This document shows, in pieces, positions 26,884 to 38,103 of a stretch of DNA of 64,000 nucleotides; the stretch's first letter is position 1; every line of letters begins with the position of its first letter. The DNA is taken from the NCBI GenBank assembly GCA_964538505.1, contig CAZIDY010000003.1, positions 1 to 64,000 of the forward strand, read 5' to 3'. A model generated the notes under the pieces. That model did not search any database. It was not told the DNA's origin and saw nothing but the letters and a program-made list of their open reading frames with translations. This DNA is from Zeimonas sp964538505. GTDB taxonomy: Bacteria; Pseudomonadota; Gammaproteobacteria; Burkholderiales; Burkholderiaceae_E. Both the position numbers and the translations under genes were made by a program.

Positions 26884-26912
26884 AGGACGGTCGACGAAGC
26901 CATGCCCCCGAT
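26865..26912 (-). pseudogene. Remnant of an RND pump C-terminus
   Basis: On the minus strand the sequence reads IGGMASSTVLVLQSA then stop. CusA reads VGGMVSSTVLTLV at its last helix and LQPA at its end. The fragment thus joins a piece of the last transmembrane region to the terminal residues with an internal deletion. It lies downstream of the cupredoxin gene and is probably what is left of a second cusA-like gene. Confidence 0.6.
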
Positions 26913-26931
26913 GCTTCATCGAGATACTTTC

Positions 26932-27228
26932 ATGAAGGCGGGAAGAGGCGGCAACTTTTTCACTCGGCGTTGGCGAGGGCAGGTGCCCTTGCCCACGCTG
27001 CTGTGGCGAGACATGCTGATCATCGGCACCGCAGTGAACGCGGTGGCAACCTTCGCAGCGCTGATGCTGGCGGCTCGAGGGACGCCTTCCGCGCTGGTCG
27101 CCGCCGTACATTTCGCGCCGCTGCCCTACAACGTGTTCCTGTGCACGGCAATCTGGCGCTCGCCAGGGCGCCCGACGCAGGCGGCGTTGTTGTCCGCCCT
27201 CTGGCTCGCAGTGATGACGTTGGTTTGA
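26932..27228 (+). CDS. Small hypothetical membrane protein
   Basis: 98 residues from the ATG at 26932 (ATGs at 26902 and 26911 are alternatives). A polar basic N-terminus is followed by two or three hydrophobic segments (MLIIGTAVNAVATFAALMLAA; ALVAAVHFAPLPYNVFLC; AALLSALWLAVMTLV). It lies between two RND pump remnants that face the other way. I know of no function. Confidence 0.5.
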   Translation: MKAGRGGNFFTRRWRGQVPLPTLLWRDMLIIGTAVNAVATFAALMLAARGTPSALVAAVHFAPLPYNVFLCTAIWRSPGRPTQAALLSALWLAVMTLV

Positions 27229-27230
27229 GC

Positions 27231-27383
27231 CGACCGCACCACGATGTCGAACCGGCGGTCGCCCTCGAACACCTGGCCGGCAATTGCGCCGCCTTGTGCG
27301 ACCGCGACCGCCTGCTGCACGTCATCGATGGACAGGCCGTAGCGAGCGAGCGCGTCCAGGTCTGGCAAATCGGTGACCGGCAG
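27231..27383 (-). pseudogene. Remnant of an RND pump porter domain
   Basis: About 51 residues on the minus strand read LARYGLSIDDVQQAVA then GGAIAGQVFEGDRRFDIVVR, the porter-domain pattern of CzcA/CusA-like proteins. Both flanks are unrelated in that frame. It belongs with the C-terminal remnant at 26865-26912; a third RND gene seems to have been lost here. Confidence 0.7.
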
Positions 27384-27411
27384 TAGCGCTCCTGCACCTC
27401 TCGGGCTTCGT

Positions 27412-28476
27412 TCATCTCCGATGCGTGTGCCGGTGATGAACATCCGGGTAGTGCGGGTGCTTGTGCACGAGCACCTCGTGCCGATGCAGATGCGTATGGG
27501 GCGCGCTGCCGTTCCATTCGAACGCATGTTCATGCTGGTGGTGCTCGTCGTGCCAATGGCGGTGACTGTGCTCGAGTGGCTCGTGCGTGTGCTCGTGCTC
27601 GTGGCGCTCCTTCAGGTGCAGCCGGACGCCGAGTGCCATGAGTCCCGCGGCTGCCAGGAACAGGACGCCGGGTGATTCGGGCCAGAGGACGAGCGAGATG
27701 ACCACGCCGAAGAACGGAGCGACCGAAAAGTAGGCGCCGGTCCGGGCAGTGCCGAGCGTCCTCAGCCCGTAGACGAACAGGCTCAGGCTTACTCCGTATC
27801 CAAGGAAGCCCACGAGGAGGATGTACGCGATTGTCTCGAGACCAGGAACAACCGCTCCGCCCGCAACGGCGAGGGCCGTATTGCAGACTCCGGCAGTCAG
27901 GCCTTTGAGGCAGGCAACGAGCAGGACGTCGTTCGTCGATACCTTGCGCGTGAGGTTGTTGTCGATCGCCCAGCACAGGCACGCGGCCACGATCAGGAAA
28001 GCCCCCGGCAATAGAGTCGCTCCTTCACCGGGCTCCCATGCGAGCAGGATGCCGCCCACGACGATGGCAACCATGCCGAGCACGATGTTGCGGTCCGCGT
28101 TCTCCTTGAACACGACCCAGGCGATGACGGCCGTCAATACGCCCTCCAGATTCAGGAGCAGCGAGGCCGAGGCCGCGTCCGTTCGGGACAGGCCGAGCAT
28201 CAGCAGGGCAGGGCCGAGCATCCCGCCGGCAACGATTGCGCCGAGCAGCCAGGGAATCTCCGGCCTGGGAATGCTCAGCGACGGGCTCGGCCCGGTCGCG
28301 TTTCTGTTCCGGGCTTCCCGAACGAGCAGCAGGGCGCCCAGTCCAATTCCGCTTCCCAGGTAAAGCAGGCCTGCAAGCAGCAGAGGCGCCGTGTCCTGCG
28401 TGAGGAGCTTGGCGAACGGGGTGCTCGCGCCGAACAGCAGCGCGGAAGCGAGAACGGGGGCGGCGGCTCGAATCAT
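27412..28476 (-). CDS. EamA/DMT transporter with His-rich tail
   Basis: About 354 residues from the ATG at 28476 (28506 and 28545 are in-frame alternatives). Ten transmembrane helices in two EamA repeats are followed by a cytosolic tail of about 65 residues in which roughly a third are His (HEHEHTHEPLEHSHRH and so on). The tail suggests binding of Ni, Co, Zn or Cu, so export or sensing of a metal or metal-linked solute is plausible. It lies just downstream of cusA on the same strand. Confidence 0.8.
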   Translation of the reverse strand: MIRAAAPVLASALLFGASTPFAKLLTQDTAPLLLAGLLYLGSGIGLGALLLVREARNRNATGPSPSLSIPRPEIPWLLGAIVAGGMLGPALLMLGLSRTDAASASLLLNLEGVLTAVIAWVVFKENADRNIVLGMVAIVVGGILLAWEPGEGATLLPGAFLIVAACLCWAIDNNLTRKVSTNDVLLVACLKGLTAGVCNTALAVAGGAVVPGLETIAYILLVGFLGYGVSLSLFVYGLRTLGTARTGAYFSVAPFFGVVISLVLWPESPGVLFLAAAGLMALGVRLHLKERHEHEHTHEPLEHSHRHWHDEHHQHEHAFEWNGSAPHTHLHRHEVLVHKHPHYPDVHHRHTHRR

Positions 28477-28547
28477 CGGGCCCCGATGCTGCCATTCGAG
28501 CGCCATCACGTAGCGTTGCGGGTCGGCACGTCCATTAACCGGCATAG

Positions 28548-31500
28548 TCAGGCGGGCTGCAGGACCTTCGAAGAACTGCGCTTTCGGCGCAGCTCGGCCT
28601 GCTTCGCCAGCGCATACAGCGCCGGAATGACGACCAGGGTCAGGACGGTAGACGACACCATGCCGCCGACCATCGGCGCAGCGATCCGGCTCATTACCTC
28701 GCTGCCGGTGCCGCTGCTCCACATGATCGGCAGCAGCCCCGCCATGATCGCGACCACGGTCATCATCTTCGGCCGCACACGTTCGGCTGCTCCCTCCATG
28801 ATCGCGTGGTACAGATCGCCCACCGTCGCTTCGCGGCCTTCGGCGATGCATCGATCGCGCGCCTCCTGCCACGCGTGGTCGAGGTAGATGAGCATGATGA
28901 CACCGGTCTCGGCGGCCACGCCGGCCAGCGCGATGAAGCCGACCGCCACGGCAACGCTCATCTGGTAGTCCAGCGCCCACATCAGCCAGACGCCGCCGAC
29001 CAGCGAGAAGGGCACCGACAGCATGACGATGAGCGTCTCGGTGAGCCGCCGAAAGTTCAGGTACAGCAGCACGAAGATCAGCGCGAGCGTGAGCGGCACG
29101 ACGACCTTCAGGCGCTCCTTTGCGCGTTCCATGTTCTCGAACTGACCGCTCCAGGTCGCGTAGTAGCCGGGCGGGAATTCGACTTCGGCGGCCACCGCCT
29201 GCTGCGCGCGCGCGACGAACGCTCCGAGATCGGTCTCGCGCGTGTCGACGTAGACGTAGGCGGCGAGCAGCGCGTTCTCGGTGCGGATGCTCGGTGCGCC
29301 GCGCGTGATGCGCACATCGGCGAGCTGGCCGAGCGGGATCGCCCCGTTGGCCGTCGGTACGCGCACCTCGGCGGCCAGCCGCTGCGGATCGTCGCGCAGC
29401 GCACGTGGATAGCGCACCGAAACACCGTAGCGCTCGAGCCCTTCGACGGTGGTCGTCACCGTCTCGCCGCCGAGCGCGGTCGCGATCACGTCCTGCATCA
29501 TGTCGGTGGTCAGTCCGTACCGCGCAAGCTGGTCGCGTCGCGGCACGATGTCGACGTAGTAGCCGCCCGCGACCCGCTCGGCGTAGGCGCTGCTCGTGCC
29601 GGGAACCTTGCGCACCGCCGCTTCCACGCGCCGGGCGACCTGTTCGAGCGTCTCGAGGTCCTTGCCGAACACCTTGACGCCGACCGGCGTGCGGATGCCG
29701 GTGGACAGCATGTCGATGCGCGCCTTGATCGGCATCGTCCACGAGTTCGCCAGGCCGGGGAACTTCAGCGCGGCGTCCATCTCGGCGATCAATGCGTCGA
29801 CGGTCAGGCCGGGGCGCCATTGCGCGGGCGGCTTGAGGTTGATCACCGTCTCGAACATCTCCAGCGGTGCCGGGTCGGTGGCGGTGTTCGCGCGCCCGGC
29901 CTTGCCGTACACCGACTCGACTTCCGGGAAGGTCTTGATGATGCGGTTCGTGGTTGCAAGCAGCCTGCCGGCCTCGGTCACCGACATGCCCGGCAGCGCC
30001 GCCGGCATGTAGAACAGCGTGCCTTCGTTCAGCGTGGGCATGAACTCGGAACCGATCTGGCGCGCCGGAAGGAAGCTGACGGCGAGCGTGACCGCGGCCA
30101 GCAGCAGCGTGACGACCTTGAAGCGCAGCACGGTGCGGATGATGGGCCGGTACAGCCAGACCAGCAGGCGGTTCACCGGATTGCGCGCCTCGGGCAGGAT
30201 GCGCCCGCGCACGAAGAACAGCATCAGCACGGGAACCAGCGTCACCGACAGCAGTGCGGCGCCGGCCATGGCGAACGTCTTCGTGAAGGCGAGCGGCGAG
30301 AACATCCGTCCTTCCTGGCCTTCGAGCGTGAAGACCGGCAGGAACGACACGGTGATGATGAGCAGCGAGAAGAAGAGGGCCGGCCCTACTTCCTTGCACG
30401 CGCGCACGATCGCCGCCGCACGGTCGGCCTGCGAGGCACCGGGCGGCACGTGCTCCAGGCGCTTGTGCGCGTTCTCGATCATCACGATGGCGGCGTCGAC
30501 CATCGCGCCGATCGCAATCGCGATACCGCCCAGGCTCATGATGTTCGACCCCAGCCCGAGCGCCCGCATCGCGATGAACGCCACCAGGATGCCGAGCGGC
30601 AGCGTGACGATCGCGACCAGTGCGCTGCGTACGTGCAGCAGGAACACGATGCACACCAGCGCGACGATCAGGCTTTCCTCGAGCAGTGTCCATTTCAGGT
30701 TGTCGATCGCGCGCTCGATCAGCGTCGAACGGTCGTAGACCGGTACGATCTCGGCGCCAGCGGGCAAGCCCGGAGCAATCTCGGCGATCTTCGCTTTCAC
30801 GTTGGCGATCACGTCGAGCGCGTTCTGCCCGAAGCGCGCCATCACGATTCCCGAGGTGACTTCGCCTTCGCCGTTCAGTTCCGAGATGCCGCGCCGCTCG
30901 GCCGGCACCATCTCGACGCGTGCCACGTCGCCGATCCTCACCGGAACGCCGCGCTCGCTCTTCAACACAATGCCGGCGATGTCGTCGATGCCGCGCAGGT
31001 ACCCGCGGCCGCGCACCATGTATTCCTTCTCGGCGAGCTCGATGACGCGGCCTCCGACATCGCGGTTCGAGGCGCGGATGGCCTTCGTGACCTCGTCGAT
31101 CGAGATGCCGTAGCCGGCCAGCCGCTGCGGGTCGACGACCACCTGGTACTCACGTACGAAGCCGCCCAGGCTCGCCACCTCGGCCACGCCCGATGCCTTG
31201 GTGAGCTGGTAACGCACGTACCAGTCCTGCAGGCTGCGCGTCTCGGCGAGCGTCATGTCCTTGCCGAGCAGCGCGTACTGGTACACCCAGCCGACACCGG
31301 TTGCATCGGGCCCGATCTGCGGGGCCACTCCTTGCGGCAACCGTCCGGCGGCCGTGCTCAGGTACTCGAGTACGCGCGAGCGTGCCCAGTAGATGTCCGT
31401 GTCGTCCTCGAAGATCACGTAGACGTACGAGGCGCCGAACATCGAGAAGCCGCGCACGACCTTCGCGCGCGGCACGGCGAGCATCGCCGTCGTCAGCGGA

Positions 31501-31745
31501 TAGGTCACTTGGTCTTCGACGACCTGCGGCGCCTGGCCCGCATAGTCGGTGTAGACGATGACCTGCACGTCGGAGAGGTCGGGCAGCGCATCGACGGGTG
31601 TGTTGCGGACCGCGTAGATGCCCAGACCCACGAGGAACAGCGTGGCCAGCAGCACGAGGAAGACGTTGCGCGCCGACCAGTCGATGATCCCGCCCAGCAC
31701 GCCCGAGCGGTCGTTCGCCGGGGCCTCGTCGGGTGTCGTGGTCAT
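28548..31745 (-). CDS. cusA: CusA/SilA-type Cu(I)/Ag(I) RND pump
   Basis: A 1065-residue RND transporter. The first loop reads TPVDALPDLSDVQVIVYTDY, the CusA/SilA signature, and Met-rich loops (for example ALPGMSVTEA and FMPTLNEGTLFYMP) match the methionine relay. TM4 has GGIAIAIGAMVDAAIVMIENAHKR. It is full length and should expel Cu(I)/Ag(I) from periplasm and cytosol through CusCB. The start is one base past the cusB stop, and the DMT gene follows directly. Confidence 0.92.
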   Translation of the reverse strand: MTTTPDEAPANDRSGVLGGIIDWSARNVFLVLLATLFLVGLGIYAVRNTPVDALPDLSDVQVIVYTDYAGQAPQVVEDQVTYPLTTAMLAVPRAKVVRGFSMFGASYVYVIFEDDTDIYWARSRVLEYLSTAAGRLPQGVAPQIGPDATGVGWVYQYALLGKDMTLAETRSLQDWYVRYQLTKASGVAEVASLGGFVREYQVVVDPQRLAGYGISIDEVTKAIRASNRDVGGRVIELAEKEYMVRGRGYLRGIDDIAGIVLKSERGVPVRIGDVARVEMVPAERRGISELNGEGEVTSGIVMARFGQNALDVIANVKAKIAEIAPGLPAGAEIVPVYDRSTLIERAIDNLKWTLLEESLIVALVCIVFLLHVRSALVAIVTLPLGILVAFIAMRALGLGSNIMSLGGIAIAIGAMVDAAIVMIENAHKRLEHVPPGASQADRAAAIVRACKEVGPALFFSLLIITVSFLPVFTLEGQEGRMFSPLAFTKTFAMAGAALLSVTLVPVLMLFFVRGRILPEARNPVNRLLVWLYRPIIRTVLRFKVVTLLLAAVTLAVSFLPARQIGSEFMPTLNEGTLFYMPAALPGMSVTEAGRLLATTNRIIKTFPEVESVYGKAGRANTATDPAPLEMFETVINLKPPAQWRPGLTVDALIAEMDAALKFPGLANSWTMPIKARIDMLSTGIRTPVGVKVFGKDLETLEQVARRVEAAVRKVPGTSSAYAERVAGGYYVDIVPRRDQLARYGLTTDMMQDVIATALGGETVTTTVEGLERYGVSVRYPRALRDDPQRLAAEVRVPTANGAIPLGQLADVRITRGAPSIRTENALLAAYVYVDTRETDLGAFVARAQQAVAAEVEFPPGYYATWSGQFENMERAKERLKVVVPLTLALIFVLLYLNFRRLTETLIVMLSVPFSLVGGVWLMWALDYQMSVAVAVGFIALAGVAAETGVIMLIYLDHAWQEARDRCIAEGREATVGDLYHAIMEGAAERVRPKMMTVVAIMAGLLPIMWSSGTGSEVMSRIAAPMVGGMVSSTVLTLVVIPALYALAKQAELRRKRSSSKVLQPA

Positions 31746-31746
31746 T

Positions 31747-33405
31747 TCAGTGGCCCTTGTGCCGGTCTGTGCCGACGCGCGAGGCGCTTGGCGCGCGCGA
31801 GGCGGCGCCTTCGGGTAGCCGCTCGATGCGCGTGATCACGAACTCGCCCGGTTCACCCTGCCGGAATTCGAAGCGCGCGGCGGTGCCCGGCGTGATCCCG
31901 TCGAACAGTGCAGGGTCGGCGAGCGTGAAGTCCATCGTCATCGCCGGCCACTTCAGCGACGCGATCTCGCCGTGCGTGACCGTCACGCTGCCGGCGTCTC
32001 GATCGATCGCATCGAAGGTGCCTTCGGCGCGATGGATCGCGCTCGCACCAGGCTGTGCACCACCGGCACTCGCCTCGCTGCCTGCCTGCCCGGTGCCGCT
32101 GTCGGTGAGGTTCGCCAGTGCGGCCCTTAGCTGGCTTTCCGAGTCGATGAGGAAATTCGCCGATACGACGACCCGGTCTCCGGGTTTCACTCCTTCGAGC
32201 ACCTCGACGGCGTCGACCCCACGCTCGCCCAGCCGCACCGCTTGAGGCTTGAAGCGACCCTCGGCGAGCGCGAGCAGCACGACCTGACGCTGGCCGTCGT
32301 CGATGACCGCCGACGCGGGCACGGTCGTTCTCGGCGTGGAGCCGCCGACGTCGAGTTCGACCTGCGCGAACATCCCCGGGTTCAGCAGGCCCTCGCGGTT
32401 GTCGAGTTCCAGACGAACGGGCGTGCTGCGCGTCGCCGCGTTCAGCGTGGGATAGCGGTACGCGATTTTGGCTTCGAATCGCCGGCCCGGAAAGGCGTCG
32501 AGCGTCACCTGCGCCGGTTGGCCAACGCGCACACGCGCCAGGTCGCGCTCGTAGACGTCGGCGATGATCCAGACCCGGGAAAGGTCAGCGATGCGGAACA
32601 GCGCTTCGCCGGCTGCGAAGCGGGCCCCCTGGATTGCCGGCTTTTCGAGCACGATTCCGTTGGCGGGCGCGTGAAAGGTCTGGCGTGGCGACGTCTGGTC
32701 GGCGACCTGCAGATTGCGCAGCCGGCCGCGCGTGGCCTCTGCCAGACGCCGGGCCGATTCGTTCGCGATCGCGTCGTTGCCTTCGCTGTCGCGCGCCAGG
32801 CGCTCGGCGATGCGCAGCTCTTCGCCGGCCGACTGCAGCTCCGGGCTGTACGTGGTGAACAGCGCCTGCCCCTTGCGCACCTTGTCGCCGACGGCGCTGA
32901 CGTGCAGGCGTTCGATCCACCCTTCGAAGCGCGGTGCCACGACCACCTGCGCACGCTCGTCCACCTCGACGCGTCCGCTCGCGCGCAGCGTCGCCTCGAG
33001 CGGACGCTCCTCGACCAGCGCGGTGCGCACGCCGAGCGTCTGGACTCGCGCCGGGCTTACGGCGACGACGCCGGCGTCGTCGGGATGGTCGTCCGCGTAC
33101 ACGGGGATGTAGTCCATCCCCATCGGATCCTTCTTCGGCACGGGCGACGTGTCTGGCAGGCCCATCGGGTTGCGGTAGTAGAGAATCCGGCGCTCGCCGG
33201 CGGGCGTGGAGGCGCCCGACGTGGCCGTGGAATCGGCTGTGGGGCCGTTCACGGGAGCGGCCGTCGCTCCGGACGATTCCGTGCTCTGCTGCACGACGCT
33301 CGAGAGGGCGCCGGGAAAGTCGACCGTCCCGCTGCCTATCCCGTAGCCGGCTGCCAGTGCCAGCGCGAATGCTGCGGCGAGCGCCGCGATCCGGGTCGGT
33401 CTCAT
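31747..33405 (-). CDS. cusB: CusB-type adaptor with fused CusF domain
   Basis: A 552-residue membrane-fusion protein. After an N-terminal membrane helix comes a heavy-metal-binding (HMBD) segment with YYRNPMGLPDTSPVPKKDPMGMDY. Barrel-sandwich, alpha-hairpin and beta-barrel domains follow. The last about 90 residues are a CusF domain with His (VTHGEI), Trp (LKWPAM) and MTM ligands, so the metallochaperone is built into the adaptor. It overlaps cusC by four bases. Confidence 0.9.
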   Translation of the reverse strand: MRPTRIAALAAAFALALAAGYGIGSGTVDFPGALSSVVQQSTESSGATAAPVNGPTADSTATSGASTPAGERRILYYRNPMGLPDTSPVPKKDPMGMDYIPVYADDHPDDAGVVAVSPARVQTLGVRTALVEERPLEATLRASGRVEVDERAQVVVAPRFEGWIERLHVSAVGDKVRKGQALFTTYSPELQSAGEELRIAERLARDSEGNDAIANESARRLAEATRGRLRNLQVADQTSPRQTFHAPANGIVLEKPAIQGARFAAGEALFRIADLSRVWIIADVYERDLARVRVGQPAQVTLDAFPGRRFEAKIAYRYPTLNAATRSTPVRLELDNREGLLNPGMFAQVELDVGGSTPRTTVPASAVIDDGQRQVVLLALAEGRFKPQAVRLGERGVDAVEVLEGVKPGDRVVVSANFLIDSESQLRAALANLTDSGTGQAGSEASAGGAQPGASAIHRAEGTFDAIDRDAGSVTVTHGEIASLKWPAMTMDFTLADPALFDGITPGTAARFEFRQGEPGEFVITRIERLPEGAASRAPSASRVGTDRHKGH

Positions 33406-34730
33406 TTCGGTGCTCCGGTGATTCTTTCGATCTCGACCAGCGCGAGTCGCGCTTCCAGCTCGGCCTGCAATGCCCGGGTGCGGATGTCGATGAGTTGGCG
33501 CTCGGCTTCGATCACGCTGTCGAAGTCGACCTTGCCGTTGGCCAGTGCCGCGCGAGCCGCGTCGCGCGTGGCGAGCGCCTGCGGCAGCAGCGTTCGCTCG
33601 AGCAGTCGCAGGCTGTCGCGATTCGACGCGAACGCCGACCAGACCCGACCGAGCTCACCGCTGGCACGAGCCTCGGCGTCGGCGCGTCGCGACTCGGCGG
33701 CGCTGATCATGTATTCCGCCTCGCGCTCTCTGGCGCGGCGACTCTCCTGCTGCAACGGAACCATCACTTCGAACATCAGGGCCCACGAGTTCTTGCCTTC
33801 ATAGGGACGGTCGTTTCTGAGCCCGACCCTGAAGTCCGGCAGGCGATCCCGGTACGTGCGTTCCCGCTCGGCTCGCGCGACCTCGATCCCCGCAGTGCTT
33901 GTCTGCACCTCCGGGTTGCGAGCGCGCACTGCATCGAAGAGCGCCGCTCCTTCGAGCCGTTCAGGCAGGGGCAGCGGCTCGGACGGTACGGCGAGCGGCG
34001 CTTGCGGCGGACGCGCAAGCAGCCCGTTCAGTGCCGCGGCCAACCCCTTGCCGCGCTGCTCGGCCTCGAGCAGCGCAACTCGCTGCGCGGTGATTTCACG
34101 CTGGGTGCGCAGCACCGCCTGTTGCGGCACCAGCCCCAGCTCGAATCGCTTCAGGCCAAGTTCCTCGAGCCGCTGCAGCAGAGTCAGCCCCTGCCGGTTC
34201 AACTCGAGATCGCGTCGCGCCGCGTAGTAGCGCAGCCAGGTGGACTCGATCTGCGCGGCGAGCTCGAACCAGGCGGCGTCTCGCACCGCTGCGGCCTGGC
34301 CGGCGCGCGCCTGCGCGGCCTGCGCCGCGAGTTCGCGCTTTCCCCATCCCGGCAGCGGCTGCGAGATCTGGTACCGGGTTTCGCCGACCTGCCCGGGAAC
34401 GAGCGAGGCCGATCGGTCGCGCATCGCGTTGCCGAAGTCCATCAGCTCGACCCCGACGGTCGGGTCGGGAAGCGCGGCGGCGGGCACGATCCGCTCGCGC
34501 GCGGCCGCGACCTCGGCCTGCTCGGCAGCGAAGGCAGGGTGATTGCTACGCGCGTACTCGATCAGCTCGCCGACGTTTGCGCCGAACGTCGACGTGGCCG
34601 ACGTGGGCGGGGCCGGTGCGTCGCTGGCGGCGAAGGTAAAGGCACTGGAGAAGGCGAAGCCGAGCGCCGCAAGAGCCGGCGCGCATCGACGGCGCCGGTA
34701 CTGCCGGAGAGTCGAAGACGGGAAGGGCAT
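33402..34730 (-). CDS. cusC: CusC-type outer-membrane channel
   Basis: A TolC/OEP-family protein of about 442 residues with a basic N-terminus and signal peptide (ALGFAFSSAFTFAA). The chosen ATG at 34730 gives a normal signal; an in-frame start at 34772 would add 14 residues. Two OEP repeats of long helices are visible. It supplies the outer-membrane exit for CusBA. The order cusF-cusC-cusB-cusA on the minus strand is that of a Cus/Sil operon. Confidence 0.88.
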   Translation of the reverse strand: MPFPSSTLRQYRRRRCAPALAALGFAFSSAFTFAASDAPAPPTSATSTFGANVGELIEYARSNHPAFAAEQAEVAAARERIVPAAALPDPTVGVELMDFGNAMRDRSASLVPGQVGETRYQISQPLPGWGKRELAAQAAQARAGQAAAVRDAAWFELAAQIESTWLRYYAARRDLELNRQGLTLLQRLEELGLKRFELGLVPQQAVLRTQREITAQRVALLEAEQRGKGLAAALNGLLARPPQAPLAVPSEPLPLPERLEGAALFDAVRARNPEVQTSTAGIEVARAERERTYRDRLPDFRVGLRNDRPYEGKNSWALMFEVMVPLQQESRRAREREAEYMISAAESRRADAEARASGELGRVWSAFASNRDSLRLLERTLLPQALATRDAARAALANGKVDFDSVIEAERQLIDIRTRALQAELEARLALVEIERITGAPK

Positions 34731-34773
34731 AACGGGGCCGGGCGCGAACGAGACCTCTGGTGGATGCAGCAAA

Positions 34774-35124
34774 TCAGCGGATGACTTCGATGCTGATCAC
34801 GGTCAACTCGCCACCGACCTGTGCGGGCACGAAGCGGATCTTGTCGCCCACGTTCACGCTTTCGATCATCGCTCGCTCGGCGACCCGGAACGCCATGGTC
34901 ATCGAAGGCATCCCCAGCCCTTCCAGCGGCCCGTGTGCGATGGTGAGCTTGCCCGTCGCGGTGTCGACCTTGCGGATCGTTCCGTCGGCTTGTCTCGTCG
35001 AGGACGCCGTTGCAGATCCGGCGTGGCCCGAATCGTGGTGGTGGGCCTGGGCCAGCACCGCGCCGCCGGCAGGAAAACCCAGGATGATGGCGAGCGCCGT
35101 TGATCGAAGGATGCGGTCGTTCAT
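34774..35124 (-). CDS. cusF: CusF-like periplasmic metal chaperone
   Basis: A 116-residue protein with a signal peptide (GGAVLAQ) and a CusF fold. The His (IAHGPL) and both Met of MTM are kept, but the Trp that stacks on the metal in CusF is replaced (LGMPSMTM), so metal binding may be different. It is the first gene of the cus operon, 43 bases before cusC, with CopR-like sites upstream. Confidence 0.82.
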   Translation of the reverse strand: MNDRILRSTALAIILGFPAGGAVLAQAHHHDSGHAGSATASSTRQADGTIRKVDTATGKLTIAHGPLEGLGMPSMTMAFRVAERAMIESVNVGDKIRFVPAQVGGELTVISIEVIR

Positions 35125-35199
35125 GATCGTCGTTTCAAGTCGAGTGGGATGGGTGTGCGCAGAATGGCGGACGGCGGTGGTCAGCGCGCTGACTGGAGG

Positions 35200-35215
35200 A
35201 TTACGTTTTTGTTAT
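35200..35215. promoter_or_regulatory. CopR-like box between cusF and the Cu ATPase
   Basis: ATTACGTTTTTGTTAT fits ATTAC-N6-GT(T/A)AT. It lies 76 bases before cusF and 98 bases before the ATPase start, so it could control both. Close by, TGTAATTTGCCGGTAAGG (35238-35255) matches 16 of 18 bases downstream of the copRS box (41112-41129). Confidence 0.65.
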
Positions 35216-35312
35216 CTGCTCGCGAAGATGAACGGAATGTAATTTGCCGGTAAGGATGGAGTTCCATCCGACCGGTAGCATTGAAAGTTCGCACAGCGAA
35301 AGGAGCGACTAC

Positions 35313-37622
<2,310 letters not shown>

Positions 37623-37629
37623 GGAACCA

Positions 37630-38100
37630 ATGACGCGTTGGATCTGGATTTCGCTCGCCGCACTCGCGATCGTGGCGAGCGTGGCGCTGGGATGGCAACA
37701 GATTGCGCTTTCGCCGCGGGGGAAGTGGATCGAGACGAACGATGCTGCCGTTCTTGGGCAGGGCCGTAAGCTGTACGATCGGTACTGCGCGAGTTGCCAC
37801 GGCGCGAATCTCGAAGGCCAGCCCGACTGGATGAAGCGCCTGCCTTCGGGGCGCATGCCGGCGCCGCCGCACGACGCGACCGGTCATACCTGGCACCATC
37901 CGTCGGATGTGCTGTTCGGGATCGTGAAGGACGGTGTCGAAAAATACGCGCCCGCGGGCTACGAGAGCGATATGCCGGCGTTCGGTGGCACGCTTTCTGA
38001 CCCCGAGATCCGTGCCGTGCTTACGTACATTCGCTCGACATGGCCCGCGGACGTGCAGCGGCGCCACGAAGAGCGCGAGCGGGCAGCGCGCGGACGCTGA
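37630..38100 (+). CDS. Membrane-anchored c-type cytochrome
   Basis: A 156-residue protein with an N-terminal membrane anchor (ISLAALAIVASVALGW). It has one class I cytochrome c domain with haem site CASCH and a likely axial Met in SDMPAFGG. It starts seven bases after the Cu ATPase, so the two are co-transcribed. Such cytochromes recur in copper-resistance clusters and may pass electrons in periplasmic copper redox chemistry; that role is inference. Confidence 0.8.
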   Translation: MTRWIWISLAALAIVASVALGWQQIALSPRGKWIETNDAAVLGQGRKLYDRYCASCHGANLEGQPDWMKRLPSGRMPAPPHDATGHTWHHPSDVLFGIVKDGVEKYAPAGYESDMPAFGGTLSDPEIRAVLTYIRSTWPADVQRRHEERERAARGR

Positions 38101-38103
38101 AGC

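Noticed and set aside
27412..30693. Open frame of 1093 codons that would fuse the DMT transporter to a long N-terminus
   Set aside because: Everything upstream of the DMT part is an out-of-frame reading of cusA. The real transporter starts near 28476.
28806..31835. Open frame of 1009 codons antisense to cusA
   Set aside because: It is a high-GC shadow: its translation is Arg/His/Asp-rich and low in complexity, while the opposite strand encodes a full RND pump.
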